Below, piece after piece: positions 1-5,539 of a DNA stretch of 9,085 nt (its first letter is position 1; every line of letters starts with the position of its first letter). The position numbers were made by a program, and so were the translations under genes. Origin of the DNA: Lachnoclostridium sp. UBA2905 (GTDB taxonomy: Bacteria > Bacillota > Clostridia > Lachnospirales > Lachnospiraceae). The DNA lies in NCBI GenBank assembly GCA_002349525.1, contig DEDL01000031.1, positions 1 through 9,085 on the forward strand, given 5' to 3'. The notes below the pieces were generated by a model. The model saw only the letters and a list, made by a program, of their open reading frames with translations, did not search any database and was not told where the DNA came from.

Positions 1-29
1 TAGCTGGGGGATTAGCGTTTTCAATCATG

Positions 30-50
30 ACCACCAGCTCAGCTGGTGGT
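30..50 (-). repeat. right-end hairpin of the IS
   Basis: A perfect 10-bp inverted repeat, ACCACCAGCT / AGCTGGTGGT, is separated by one base (30-39 and 41-50). It lies on the tnpA 3' side about 105 nt after the stop codon. In IS200/IS605 elements TnpA binds a subterminal hairpin of this kind as single-stranded DNA and cuts a few nucleotides beyond it. It shares the foot AAACCACC (minus strand) with the left-end hairpin. Confidence 0.7.
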
Positions 51-59
51 TTCCTCTGC

Positions 60-148
60 GGCTATAAGCCTGTGGTACTAGCCAGCTCTAAAGAGCCATT
101 GAAGATTCGCCATGCGCATAGCTCTACCACAGGCAAGCCCTAAAGGGC
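60..148 (-). other. folded segment downstream of tnpA, possible RNA
   Basis: This stretch of about 90 nt is packed with inverted repeats. An outer 10-bp stem pairs GCCTGTGGTA (68-77) with TACCACAGGC (125-134). Inside it lie GCTCT-AA-AGAGC (85-96) and the palindrome ATGCGCAT (112-119). Outside it are GCCCT-AA-AGGGC (137-148) and GGCT-ATA-AGCC (60-70), the latter competing with the outer stem. No open reading frame explains it. Together with the right-end hairpin it could form a branched RNA or single-stranded DNA fold made from the tnpA strand. The structures are seen by eye; a function as RNA is inference. Confidence 0.45.
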
Positions 149-154
149 CTTAGC

Positions 155-622
155 TTATGCCTTGTTTACTGGCTCACCCGTAAACGGGTCTATGTACTCT
201 TTCAGTGACATCTGATCATATTCCAGATCTTGTTGCATCTGATTCCTTATATATTCTTCAATTTTCTTTGCATTTTTGCCTACCGTATCGACATAATACT
301 CTCTGCACCAGAAATGTCTGTTTCCATACTTGTACTTCAAATTTGCATGTCTATCAAATATCATCAAAGAACTTTTTCCTTTCAAATATCCCATTATTTC
401 TGACACACTGTATTTTGGTGATATACTGACAAACATATGAACATGATCTGGCATACACTCCGCTGCTATTATTTCAACGCCCTTTCTTTTGCACAATTCG
501 CTTAATATACGACCTATATCTGCTCTTATTTGCTTGTATATAATCTTCCTTCTAAACTTGGGTGCAAAAACTATATGATATTTGCATGTCCATTTTGTGT
601 GTGATAAATTATTATTGTCCAT
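155..622 (-). CDS. tnpA: IS200/IS605-family transposase TnpA
   Basis: A 155-residue Y1 HUH single-strand transposase that moves the element by cutting and rejoining single-stranded DNA at its hairpin ends. The HUH metal-binding motif is H60-V61-H62 within CMPDHVHMF. The catalytic tyrosine is most likely Y124 in EEYIRNQ, the conserved helix of the family, followed by Q128. The family-typical REYYVDTVG block is at 107-115. Full length for the family (about 150 aa), with no frameshift or internal stop, so the protein is probably active. The ATG at 622 is preceded by AAGGAGGTG (628-636) at good spacing. It has its own candidate promoter (670-698) and may also receive read-through from rpsI. Confidence 0.95.
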   Translation of the reverse strand: MDNNNLSHTKWTCKYHIVFAPKFRRKIIYKQIRADIGRILSELCKRKGVEIIAAECMPDHVHMFVSISPKYSVSEIMGYLKGKSSLMIFDRHANLKYKYGNRHFWCREYYVDTVGKNAKKIEEYIRNQMQQDLEYDQMSLKEYIDPFTGEPVNKA

Positions 623-669
623 TTGGACACCTCCTTGTTGTAATGATTTGGTTAGCGAACCTTATATTC

Positions 670-698
670 ATTATAACATGGAGGTTTTTACTTGAAGC
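670..698 (-). promoter_or_regulatory. candidate tnpA promoter
   Basis: The minus strand carries a consensus -10 TATAAT (675-670) with an upstream TG (678-677), an extended -10. The -35 region (about 698-693, GCTTCA) is weak. It lies about 48 nt upstream of the tnpA ATG, inside the element. Confidence 0.55.
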
Positions 699-716
699 TA
701 AAGCTGTTTGGGAACA

Positions 717-733
717 CACCTGCATAGCAGGTG
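717..733 (-). repeat. left-end hairpin of the IS
   Basis: A 7-bp perfect stem, CACCTGC / GCAGGTG (717-723 and 727-733), with an ATA loop, upstream of the tnpA promoter. On the tnpA strand its foot reads AAACCACC, the same octamer as at the right-end hairpin. It is expected to be the left-end TnpA recognition structure. It may also weakly shield tnpA from outside transcription. Confidence 0.65.
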
Positions 734-754
734 GTTTATTTTTATTGCCAACAC

Positions 755-788
755 AAAAAAATCCATCCGGGATATTTTCCCAGATGGA
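755..788 (-). terminator. intrinsic terminator of the rplM-rpsI operon
   Basis: On the minus strand an 11-bp stem (arms 778-788 and 762-772, one G-U pair) with a 5-nt loop is followed by seven T residues (761-755). It starts 26 nt after the rpsI stop codon. This is a textbook Rho-independent terminator. The insertion sequence begins within about 10-20 nt of its T-tract, so the operon end is intact. Confidence 0.9.
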
Positions 789-814
789 CTGTAATTGACT
801 GTATTTGACTCTGA

Positions 815-1207
815 TTATCTCTTACTAAACTGAGGTGCTCTACGGGCTGCTTTGAGACCGTATTTCTTTCTTTCCTTCATTCTTGGATCTCTTGTAAGGA
901 AACCAGCCTTCTTAAGTGTAGGACGATTCTCTGCATCTGCCTCAAGTAATGCTCTTGAAATACCATGACGAACTGCTCCAGCCTGACCTGTAAATCCGCC
1001 ACCCTTAACAGTTGCGATAACATCGTACTTCTCACTTGCTCCGATAAGCTCAAGTGGCTGACGTACGATAAGCTTTAAAGTCTCAAGACCAAAATACTCA
1101 TCTATGCTTCTTTTATTGATTGTAATCTTTCCTGAACCAGGTACAAGATAAACTCTTGCAACACTGCTTTTTCTTCTTCCTGTTCCATAATACTTAACTG
1201 TTGCCAA
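815..1207 (-). CDS. rpsI: 30S ribosomal protein S9
   Basis: A 130-residue S9/uS9, a small-subunit head protein whose basic C-terminal tail reaches the P-site tRNA. Diagnostic segments are YYGTGRRKSSVARV near the N-terminus, GGGFTGQAGAVRHGISRALL in the centre and the invariant ending KYGLKAARRAPQFSKR. The length equals the family norm. The start codon is TTG (1207-1205), with no in-frame ATG nearby. GGAGG sits 8 nt upstream and the protein starts exactly where S9 should, so TTG is the real start. It lies 26 nt after rplM and is co-transcribed with it; the operon ends at the terminator 755-788. Confidence 0.98.
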   Translation of the reverse strand: MATVKYYGTGRRKSSVARVYLVPGSGKITINKRSIDEYFGLETLKLIVRQPLELIGASEKYDVIATVKGGGFTGQAGAVRHGISRALLEADAENRPTLKKAGFLTRDPRMKERKKYGLKAARRAPQFSKR

Positions 1208-1233
1208 TGTTATATCCTCCTTTCAACCTCTTA

Positions 1234-1674
1234 TTAGTGTTTTTCTGAAATTTCTAAAACTTCTGGCTTCTGAGCTGCATGTGGATGTTCTGGTGCAGCA
1301 TAAACATAAAGTTTTGACATCATCTCTCTACCAAGAGGTCCCTTAGGGAGCATTCCCTTAACTGCATGCTTAACAACATACTCAGGCTTCTTCTGAAGCA
1401 TCTCTTTTAATGTTGTCTCTTTCATACCACCAACATAATCTGAGTGGTTGTAATAAACTTTCTGGTCAAGTTTCTTTCCTGTAACTTTGACTTTATCTGC
1501 ATTAATAACAATAACATAATCACCAGTATCGATATGTGGTGTAAAAATAGGTTTCTTCTTTCCTCTTAAAACGCTTGCGATTTCAGCTGAAAGACGTCCT
1601 AATGTATGACCGGTAGCGTCAACTACGTACCATTTTCTTTCAATAGTGGATGGACTAGCCATAAAACTCTTCAT
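1234..1674 (-). CDS. rplM: 50S ribosomal protein L13
   Basis: A 146-residue L13/uL13, an early-assembly protein of the large subunit that binds 23S rRNA. Recognised by KWYVVDATGHTLGRLSAEIA at 14-33, HIDTGDYVIVINADKV around 47-62, the VYYNHSDYVGG block, and KAVKGMLP-type and LYVYAAPEHPHAAQKP motifs towards the C-terminus. The length is normal. The ATG at 1674 has AGGAGGG about 8 nt upstream. It is the first gene of the two-gene rplM-rpsI operon, with its own strong promoter (1781-1809). A folded leader of about 100 nt suggests feedback control by L13 itself, which is inference. Confidence 0.98.
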   Translation of the reverse strand: MKSFMASPSTIERKWYVVDATGHTLGRLSAEIASVLRGKKKPIFTPHIDTGDYVIVINADKVKVTGKKLDQKVYYNHSDYVGGMKETTLKEMLQKKPEYVVKHAVKGMLPKGPLGREMMSKLYVYAAPEHPHAAQKPEVLEISEKH

Positions 1675-1774
1675 CCTTATACCCTCCTCAAAGTTTAACT
1701 TATCTTCAATGTCATCTGTGACATATGTATGATTCTACCGGGGCTTTGGTCGATCAGTACATATCACGCCACGT
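1675..1774 (-). promoter_or_regulatory. rplM leader, probable L13 autoregulatory leader
   Basis: About 100 nt lie between the predicted transcription start (near 1774) and the rplM ATG. One long interrupted helix occupies 1718-1767. Its pairs are TCAC/GTGA (1764-1767 with 1718-1721), TACATA/TATGTA (1758-1763 with 1724-1729), ATCA/TGAT (1753-1756 with 1730-1733) and GGT/ACC (1748-1750 with 1737-1739). It has small bulges and an 8-nt loop. A competing hairpin, GTCA-TCTG-TGAC (1711-1722), reuses the GTGA arm. An L13 leader family is known in Firmicutes. Membership here is inferred from position and fold only. Confidence 0.6.
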
Positions 1775-1780
1775 TTAGAT

Positions 1781-1809
1781 ATTATATAACATCATTTTTT
1801 TTGTGTCAA
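1781..1809 (-). promoter_or_regulatory. rplM-rpsI promoter
   Basis: A perfect -35 TTGACA (1809-1804) and a perfect -10 TATAAT (1786-1781) on the minus strand are separated by exactly 17 nt. The expected start is near 1774, giving a leader of about 100 nt before rplM. This is the strongest sigma-A-type promoter in the window. It is preceded by a very AT-rich stretch that could act as an UP element or curved DNA. Confidence 0.92.
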
Positions 1810-1835
1810 GACATTTTTTATTTGTTTCACTAAGT

Positions 1836-1927
1836 AAATTTCTACTAAATTTCCTTATCTAAATTCCACTAAATTTTCTAAATTTCCTAAACACCTGACT
1901 AAATTCTCCAAATTTCCTAATGAATTT
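1836..1927. repeat. array of AAATT(T) tracts upstream of the rplM promoter
   Basis: Eight copies of an AAATT(T) core, most within CTAAATTTCC, begin at about 1836, 1847, 1861, 1871, 1880, 1901, 1910 and 1923 on the + strand (the last is GAATTT). Most steps are 9-14 bp and one is 21 bp, close to multiples of the helical repeat. The array fills the gap between the truA stop (1943) and the rplM promoter. There is no ORF. No hairpin terminator for the truA transcript is visible in it. Curved DNA or an extended UP element is an inference. Confidence 0.6.
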
Positions 1928-1942
1928 CCTGAGGCAGCTTCC

Positions 1943-2680
1943 CTACAGATACTCAATATCTAACAGCGTAAGACCTCTGGCTGGCGCAGTATTTGGTGAA
2001 TGAACACGTTCCTTCGCTGCCAACAGTTCAGGAATCTTATCTGGTGACATGCGTCCCGTACCAACATCAAGCAATGTCCCCGTAAGCATTCTTACCATAT
2101 TGTATAGAAATCCATTTCCACTTACCGTTAACACAATCTCCTCATCCTCTTCTTCAATATCAAATGAATAGATTATTCTGATTGTTGACTTTGCCTGAGT
2201 ATGTGATGAGCAGAAATTTTTAAAATCATGCTTTCCAACAAAATAAGCCGCAGCTTCTCTCATTTTATCAAGATCCAGTTTTCTGTAAAAATGATATGCA
2301 TTACGTCCTTTTACTGGAAGATTGAAGTTTCTGTTAAGTATACGATACTGATAAGTTTTAATGCTGTCGCATTTTCTTGGATGAAAATCCGGTTCCACTT
2401 CAAATGATTCCTGAATCACAATATCCTCTGGAAGTAAATGATTAAGAGCGTAACTTATCTTTTCACCGGGAATACTTGTGTTTGTATCAAAAACTGCCAC
2501 ATTTCCTTCAGCGTGAACTCCCGCATCTGTCCTGCTGGCACCTATAACCTGAATGTCTTCCTTAAGAAGCTCTGATAATTTCTCATTCAAAATCTGTTCA
2601 ATTGTCACTGCATTAGGCTGCATCTGCCAGCCATGATAATTTGTTCCATCATAGGCAACAATAAGCATTACTCTCTTCAT
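1943..2680 (-). CDS. truA: tRNA pseudouridine(38-40) synthase TruA
   Basis: A 245-residue TruA that converts uridines 38-40 of the tRNA anticodon arm to pseudouridine. The catalytic aspartate is D52 in the family motif GASRTDAGVHA (47-57). The N-terminal YDGTNYHGWQMQP (10-22) and the C-terminal GNGFLYNMVRMLTGTLLDVGTGR blocks are also typical. The length is normal. It starts 28 nt after ecfT, with a purine-rich but weak ribosome binding site (AAAGGAAG), so it is probably expressed as the last gene of the ecf transcript. truA next to ecfT and rplM is a standard Firmicute arrangement. Confidence 0.97.
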   Translation of the reverse strand: MKRVMLIVAYDGTNYHGWQMQPNAVTIEQILNEKLSELLKEDIQVIGASRTDAGVHAEGNVAVFDTNTSIPGEKISYALNHLLPEDIVIQESFEVEPDFHPRKCDSIKTYQYRILNRNFNLPVKGRNAYHFYRKLDLDKMREAAAYFVGKHDFKNFCSSHTQAKSTIRIIYSFDIEEEDEEIVLTVSGNGFLYNMVRMLTGTLLDVGTGRMSPDKIPELLAAKERVHSPNTAPARGLTLLDIEYL

Positions 2681-2708
2681 ATTCCGCTTCCTTTATCCTT
2701 TACTAGCT

Positions 2709-3530
2709 TTACATGTTTATATGTAGAAAATTATAATGTCCACATAGTAATACCATTACAAGATAAGCACATATTATTACATATGCTGCAAAATCTCGTT
2801 TACTATATTTCAAAGGTTTCATTTTTGTCCTTCCTTCACCACCATGATAGCATCTGGCATCCATGGCAAGAGCCAGATCATTTGCCCGCCTGGTTGCTCC
2901 TACAAGGAGAGGAATCAGAATGGAAACCATATTTTTTGCTCTTTCAAAGAACTTTCCCTCTTCAAAATCAGCGCCTCTGGCCGACTGTGCATTTATAATT
3001 TTATTGGCCTCTTCCATAAGTATCGGAATAAATCTTAAGGCAAGGGACATCATCATTGCAAATTCATGCACAGGCACCTTCAATTTATTAAGTGGTTTAA
3101 GTGCCTCCTCGATACCATCTGTAAGCTTGGTCGGCGTGGTGGTATATGTCATGAGTGATGAGCCTATTATAAGGTACATTAATCTCAAAACCATATAAAA
3201 TGCCTTTCTTAAACCGACATACGAGATGTGAATTATTCCCCATGTTGCAATTTCATTTTTACCTGGTGTGAGAAGCACATTATAAAACGCTGTAAAAAAT
3301 ATTATGATCATCACCGGCTTAAGACCTTTCAATATATATCTCCAGGATACTTTTGAAACTGTCACCATCAAAATCAGAAAAAGTGTCGTTATCAGATATA
3401 CTGTCATATTTGTATATGGAAATAAGGATACTACAAATAGCAGCGTACCTGCCAGTTTGACCCTTGGATCCAACTTGTGTAATACCGAATCAGACGGATA
3501 GTATTGTCCAATAGTGATATCTCTTAACAT
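2709..3530 (-). CDS. ecfT: ECF transporter transmembrane protein EcfT
   Basis: A 273-residue EcfT, the membrane scaffold that links the ATPase pair to interchangeable substrate-binding S components in energy-coupling-factor vitamin and metal importers. Hydrophobic segments lie at roughly 26-38, 42-58, 71-88, 108-128 and 248-264. The two cytoplasmic coupling helices carry the conserved Ala-Arg-Gly type motifs, A184-R185-G186 and A225-R226-C227, which dock into grooves of the ATPases. The second motif has Cys in place of Gly. The ATG overlaps the end of the ATPase gene by 7 nt (ATGTTAA), so translation is probably coupled. No S component is in the window, which fits a shared (group II) module serving S proteins encoded elsewhere. 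Confidence 0.96.
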   Translation of the reverse strand: MLRDITIGQYYPSDSVLHKLDPRVKLAGTLLFVVSLFPYTNMTVYLITTLFLILMVTVSKVSWRYILKGLKPVMIIIFFTAFYNVLLTPGKNEIATWGIIHISYVGLRKAFYMVLRLMYLIIGSSLMTYTTTPTKLTDGIEEALKPLNKLKVPVHEFAMMMSLALRFIPILMEEANKIINAQSARGADFEEGKFFERAKNMVSILIPLLVGATRRANDLALAMDARCYHGGEGRTKMKPLKYSKRDFAAYVIICAYLVMVLLCGHYNFLHINM

Positions 3531-5428
3531 TTTTCCTTTCCTTTCAATAATGAATATATAGCATCAGCCGCTCTTTCAGGTGTTATTATATCAAATGACT
3601 GCTCTGTTGAAACATATTTTTCTAAATGAGGAATTTTCTTTTTGAGTTTCTCCATTATATAAACTGTTTCCGGAGCTGACAGACCAATTTTTTCAAGCTC
3701 CTTATACCCTTTAAATACCTCAGATGGGGTTCCTTTGGCAAATAAACAGCCATCATCCATAACATATATTTTATCAGCATATTCAGCAACGTCTGACATA
3801 CTGTGTGATACAAGTATAATTGTAAGACCATTTTTGTGAAGTTCTGATATTAAACCAAGGATTTCGTCTCTTCCCGCTGGATCAAGTCCTGCTGTTGGTT
3901 CATCAAGAATAAGAACCTCTGGTTTCATGGCAAGAACACCCGCTATTGCAACTCTTCTCTTTTCTCCACCTGACAACTCAAGTGGTGATGCTTCATACAA
4001 ATTATCAGAAACACCAGTCATTTTCAAAGCTTCATTTGCAGCATCATTTATTTCTTCTGGAGACATTCCTATGTTTTTCGGGCCAAATTTCACATCCTCA
4101 ATAACAGTTTCAGCAAATAACTGATATTCTGGATATTGGAAAACGAGTCCAACCTTGCTTCTAAGTTTCTTTAATGAGTTGCCCTTATCATGTATGTTTT
4201 TACCATTATAATATACAACTCCCGAGGTCGGTTTTACAAGTCCGTTTAAGGTTTGTATCAGAGTTGATTTGCCTGAACCGGTATGACCGATCAATGCAAC
4301 AAACTCACCTTTATTTATAGTTATATTAACGTTTGATAGTGCTGTTCTTTCATATACAGTTCCTTTTTCATAAATATACGAAAGATCTTTTGTCTCAATC
4401 AATTTAATTTTCGTATTGTCATTTTTATTATCAGATTCTTGCAGTTGCTTCTCTGAACTTGTTATCGTATCCGCATCAAAGTTTTGAGCGGTATCTAAAG
4501 TCAAATCCTGCTTTATATTATTCTCTTTTAAATCTATGTCCTGCTTTGAATCCTGCTTTAATTCCTGCTTTATGTTTTGCATGTCGACCTTCTCTAATAT
4601 CTCATTTACAAGCTCTTCCCTGGTAAGTATGGTTCTATCAATATCTATACCTTTATTTTTTAGAAGATCGGCAATTTGTGTCGCCTGTGGAACACAGAGC
4701 TTATGTTTTTTTAGTTCCTCTGCCTGTTTAAATATGGTTTCAGGACTTCCTTCCATGACAATTTTGCCACCGTCCATAACAATAATTCTATCAGAATTAA
4801 GAGTTTCCTCCATATGATGTGTAATGAGAATTATATTAATTTTCTCTTTTTTATTAAGCATTGTAATGGCATCGATAACCTCTTTGCGACCGGATGGGTC
4901 TAACATTGCAGTTGGTTCATCAAGTACAATACATTTTGGTTTCATGGCAAGCACTCCTGCAATTGCCACTCTCTGCTTCTGACCTCCAGACAAATGATTC
5001 GGTGAATCCTTACGTCTTTTCTCTATATTTACAATCTTAAGAGCATCATTTACCCTTTTCCATATCTCATCTGTTGGAACACCAATATTTTCAGGTCCAA
5101 ATCCAACATCTTCCTCAACAACATTTGCAACCAGCTGATTATCAGGGTTTTGGAATACCATTCCAGTACATTGTCTTATATTGAAAATATTATCATCATC
5201 TGCTGTATTCATACCATCAACCCACAAAGTCCCCTCTGTTGGACATATAAGGGCATTCAGATGCTTCGCCAGCGTTGATTTACCACAGCCATTGTGTCCC
5301 ACTATAGATATAAATTCACCATCTTTAATATCAAAGCTTACTCCATCAATAGCTTTTTCACTGCCAATAATCTCATTATTTTCATCGCGTCTGTAATATT
5401 CATAGACAACTTTCCTAGCCTTAATCAC
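3524..5428 (-). CDS. ecfA: fused EcfA1-EcfA2 ATPase of ECF transporter
   Basis: A double ABC ATPase that energises ECF importers. Numbering here is from an upstream in-frame GTG at 5452. Half 1 has Walker A GHNGCGKST (52-60), Q101, signature LSGGQ (154-158), Walker B ending D178-E179 and switch H212. Half 2 has Walker A GHTGSGKST (389-397), Q439, signature LSGGE (493-497), D517-E518 and H550. Both sites look catalytically complete. FQNPDNQ in half 1 resembles EcfA1 and FQYPEYQLF in half 2 resembles EcfA2. A Lys/Gln/Asp-rich linker spans about 291-348. In most Firmicutes these are two adjacent genes of about 280 codons; here they form one continuous frame. I place the start at GTG 5428 (634 aa), because AGGGGGG ends 7 nt before it while the upstream GTG 5452 has no ribosome binding site. 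The 3' end overlaps ecfT. Confidence 0.95.
   Translation of the reverse strand: MIKARKVVYEYYRRDENNEIIGSEKAIDGVSFDIKDGEFISIVGHNGCGKSTLAKHLNALICPTEGTLWVDGMNTADDDNIFNIRQCTGMVFQNPDNQLVANVVEEDVGFGPENIGVPTDEIWKRVNDALKIVNIEKRRKDSPNHLSGGQKQRVAIAGVLAMKPKCIVLDEPTAMLDPSGRKEVIDAITMLNKKEKINIILITHHMEETLNSDRIIVMDGGKIVMEGSPETIFKQAEELKKHKLCVPQATQIADLLKNKGIDIDRTILTREELVNEILEKVDMQNIKQELKQDSKQDIDLKENNIKQDLTLDTAQNFDADTITSSEKQLQESDNKNDNTKIKLIETKDLSYIYEKGTVYERTALSNVNITINKGEFVALIGHTGSGKSTLIQTLNGLVKPTSGVVYYNGKNIHDKGNSLKKLRSKVGLVFQYPEYQLFAETVIEDVKFGPKNIGMSPEEINDAANEALKMTGVSDNLYEASPLELSGGEKRRVAIAGVLAMKPEVLILDEPTAGLDPAGRDEILGLISELHKNGLTIILVSHSMSDVAEYADKIYVMDDGCLFAKGTPSEVFKGYKELEKIGLSAPETVYIMEKLKKKIPHLEKYVSTEQSFDIITPERAADAIYSLLKGKEKC
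4506..4572. repeat. in-frame TCCTGCTTT repeats in the ecfA linker
   Basis: The + strand decamer TCCTGCTTT(A/G) occurs at 4506, 4539, 4551 and 4563. The spacings of 33, 12 and 12 nt are all multiples of three. On the coding strand these encode the repeated Lys-Gln-Asp/Glu units of the linker between the two ATPase domains. The pattern suggests growth by short in-frame duplication, which preserves the reading frame. Confidence 0.8.
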
Positions 5429-5435
5429 CGGTTTT

Positions 5436-5442
5436 CCCCCCT
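5436..5442 (-). promoter_or_regulatory. ribosome binding site that fixes the ecfA start
   Basis: The minus strand reads AGGGGGG here, followed 7 nt later by GTG (5428-5426). It lies inside the longer reading frame that begins at GTG 5452, which has no Shine-Dalgarno sequence. The conserved ATPase sequence starts only after the downstream GTG, which favours 5428 as the true start. Confidence 0.7.
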
Positions 5443-5461
5443 GGATTCTCACGAAATAGTA

Positions 5462-5474
5462 GATAATGATTATC
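5462..5474. promoter_or_regulatory. Fur-box-like palindrome upstream of ecfA
   Basis: The sequence GATAAT-G-ATTATC is a perfect 6-1-6 inverted repeat and matches 13 of the 15 positions of the Bacillus Fur box TGATAATnATTATCA; only the outermost base on each side differs. It lies 34 nt upstream of the ecfA GTG at 5428. Its minus-strand GATAAT (5474-5469) could itself serve as a -10 element, so a bound repressor would block initiation. The -35 at 17-nt spacing (TGCACT) is poor. PerR and Zur boxes are related but match less well. Confidence 0.45.
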
Positions 5475-5480
5475 CTAAAT

Positions 5481-5533
5481 ATTTGTAAATAAGTGCATTT
5501 GCAAATTCACACATATGAATATTATTCATGTGT
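5481..5533. repeat. palindrome cluster between rplQ and ecfA
   Basis: Two related decamers, ATTTGTAAAT (5481-5490, imperfect palindrome) and ATTTGCAAAT (5497-5506, perfect palindrome), lie 16 nt apart start to start. A hairpin pairs ATGAATA with TATTCAT (5515-5521 and 5523-5529), extended by ACAC/GTGT with a 2-nt bulge (5509-5533). It lies just downstream of the rplQ terminator and upstream of the Fur-like box. It could protect the 3' end of the rplQ transcript or hold an operator; neither is shown. Confidence 0.4.
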
Positions 5534-5539
5534 AAGTAC

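Larger units (their letters stand above)
18..748 (-). mobile_element. IS200-type insertion sequence (approximate ends)
   Basis: A single Y1/HUH transposase gene is flanked by subterminal hairpins, with no tnpB in the window. The + strand octamer GGTGGTTT occurs at 45-52 and again at 730-737, each time as the outer foot of a hairpin (30-50 and 717-733). This is how IS200/IS605 elements mark their right and left ends. The span of about 0.7 kb matches the usual size of IS200 elements. There are no terminal inverted repeats and no target duplication, as expected for this family. The exact cleavage points cannot be fixed here, so both ends are uncertain by about 10-15 nt. The element sits directly after the rpsI terminator and is co-directional with the ribosomal genes. 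Confidence 0.8.

Noticed and set aside
60..148. The folded segment as a CRISPR repeat or tRNA.
   Set aside because: There is no regularly spaced direct repeat and no tRNA T-loop or acceptor pattern; the structure is a set of nested inverted repeats.
562..798. A 78-codon plus-strand ORF at the left end of the IS.
   Set aside because: It runs antisense across the start of tnpA, the left-end hairpin and the terminator, and has no ribosome binding site or protein-like features.
791..812. Direct repeats of TTGACT after the rpsI stop resembling -35 elements on the plus strand.
   Set aside because: There is no -10 at suitable spacing and no plus-strand gene downstream.
1836..1927. The AAATT(T) array as iterons of a replication origin.
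   Set aside because: There is no DnaA box, rep gene or plasmid context; the surroundings are a chromosomal ribosomal locus.
2633..3198. Overlapping plus-strand ORFs of 121, 64 and 111 codons opposite truA and ecfT.
   Set aside because: They are antisense to well-conserved genes, lack start signals and have no recognisable domains.
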